A DNA stretch of 5,740 nt from a bacterium (GTDB lineage Bacteria > Ratteibacteria > UBA8468), in contig DAOWFY010000175.1 of NCBI GenBank assembly GCA_030637775.1, positions 1 through 5,740 of the forward strand, given 5' to 3'. Below the pieces are notes generated by a model, which was not told where the DNA came from, did no database searches, and saw only the letters and a program-made list of their open reading frames with translations. A program made the translations under genes and the position numbers. Every line of letters begins with the position of its first letter. The first letter of the stretch is position 1. Shown here piece by piece: positions 5,196-5,740 of the stretch.

Positions 5196-5740
5196 TTATT
5201 CTTTCCCTCTTTTAGCGACATTCATCAGAACAACAATCACCAGGAGAATAAAAGCGACCTGAACTAAGATTAAGAAGATTTCCCCGCGATTGATGCTCCG
5301 AAGGATCAGAGAGCCGATGCTCAAGGTAAAGGCTAAAAGATAGAGAAAGAATACTGCCTCCTTTTGACTAAAGCCTAAGTTCAAAAGCCGGTGGTGAAGA
5401 TGGTCTTTTCCCACATATTTAATCCATTCCAAAAAGTTGGTGGTCTCTTTCCTTCTAATCCGGGAAATTGTAATATAAATCATGTCAAAGATAGGAATAC
5501 TTAAGATAAGGATTGGGGTGCCCAATGCTATAACCGGATTATTCTCTGCCCATCCACCCATCACCGCTAAACTGGCTAAAGAAAAACCGATGAATGTGCT
5601 GCCACTATCACCTAAAAATATTTTTGCCGGATGAAAGTTATACCATAAAAATCCTAAAAGGGCACCCGCAAGCACAATTGATAGATAAGCAAGATAGGTC
5701 TGCCCGGTCTCTAAGGCGATTATCAAGAAGAATAAGGAGC
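5196..5740 (-). CDS. WecA/MraY-type polyprenyl-phosphate sugar-1-phosphate transferase (5' end missing)
   Basis: The C-terminal 181 residues or so of an integral membrane enzyme of the glycosyltransferase-4 family; the reading frame continues past the window edge, so the N-terminal half is not seen. These enzymes move a sugar-1-phosphate, typically GlcNAc-1-P, from a UDP-sugar to undecaprenyl phosphate, starting O-antigen, teichoic acid or other surface polysaccharides. Diagnostic motifs are [14 protein letters not shown], holding the catalytic-loop aspartate, and [14 protein letters not shown], the family's H-x-H-H substrate loop, which favours the WecA/TagO branch over MraY. About five or six hydrophobic helices surround them, and the protein ends in a basic tail (AKRGKE). 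The last two helices lie after the HHRL loop. The stop is TAA at 5196-5198. No strong terminator follows: a 4-bp stem plus a T-run (about 5182-5198) is weak. Confidence 0.92.
   Translation of the reverse strand, partial: SLFFLIIALETGQTYLAYLSIVLAGALLGFLWYNFHPAKIFLGDSGSTFIGFSLASLAVMGGWAENNPVIALGTPILILSIPIFDMIYITISRIRRKETTNFLEWIKYVGKDHLHHRLLNLGFSQKEAVFFLYLLAFTLSIGSLILRSINRGEIFLILVQVAFILLVIVVLMNVAKRGKE

Noticed and set aside
5171-5198. Intrinsic terminator after the sugar-phosphate transferase gene
   Set aside because: Only a 4-bp AAAC/GTTT stem precedes the T-run on the minus strand; the bases also fit the -35 region of the next promoter.
1-5740. CRISPR array or direct repeats
   Set aside because: No regularly spaced repeats seen on reading the window.

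Overview
This is a bacterial chromosomal window from a lineage I cannot place firmly. Moderate-to-low GC, compact gene packing, sigma70-like promoters that sit almost on the start codon, and a 271-residue ExeA/GspA-type ATPase beside a single-receiver two-component cassette suggest an uncultured Gram-negative-type bacterium, perhaps Omnitrophota or a relative. That placement is an inference from style, not proof.

Layout. Bases 1-87 may hold the 3' end of a rightward gene. Bases 176-899 (minus) hold an HEPN-domain gene and its upstream minimal nucleotidyltransferase (MNT) partner, overlapping by 14 nt, a toxin-antitoxin-like pair. Its leader (900-1040) contains short readings that may be a tiny gene or the remains of one. 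Two back-to-back promoters lie in 1039-1104. The rightward one drives a tightly packed operon: ExeA-like AAA+ ATPase (1112-1927), membrane histidine kinase (1933-3111), receiver protein (3083-3484) and a second receiver-like protein (3456-3827). A leftward gene for a degenerate HD-GYP protein (3813-4862) runs into the end of this operon and overlaps it by 15 nt. To its right are a branched palindromic element (4880-4954), an easily missed 58-residue membrane protein gene (4955-5131, minus) and the 3' part of a WecA/MraY-type sugar-phosphate transferase gene (5196 to the window edge, minus).

How it may work together. The kinase has no sizeable extracytoplasmic sensor domain. It sits with one complete receiver and one receiver whose phosphorylated aspartate is replaced by asparagine; neither receiver has an output domain. 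The convergent HD-GYP protein and the ATPase are candidate partners, but the sequence alone does not show an interaction. The polyprenyl-phosphate sugar transferase points to cell-surface polysaccharide synthesis next door.

The most unusual items are the 75-nt cloverleaf-like palindrome with REP-style GTAG/GGAG feet, the D-to-N receiver, and two gene overlaps of exactly 29 nt in which the upstream stop codon lies inside the codons of the downstream receiver's acidic pair.
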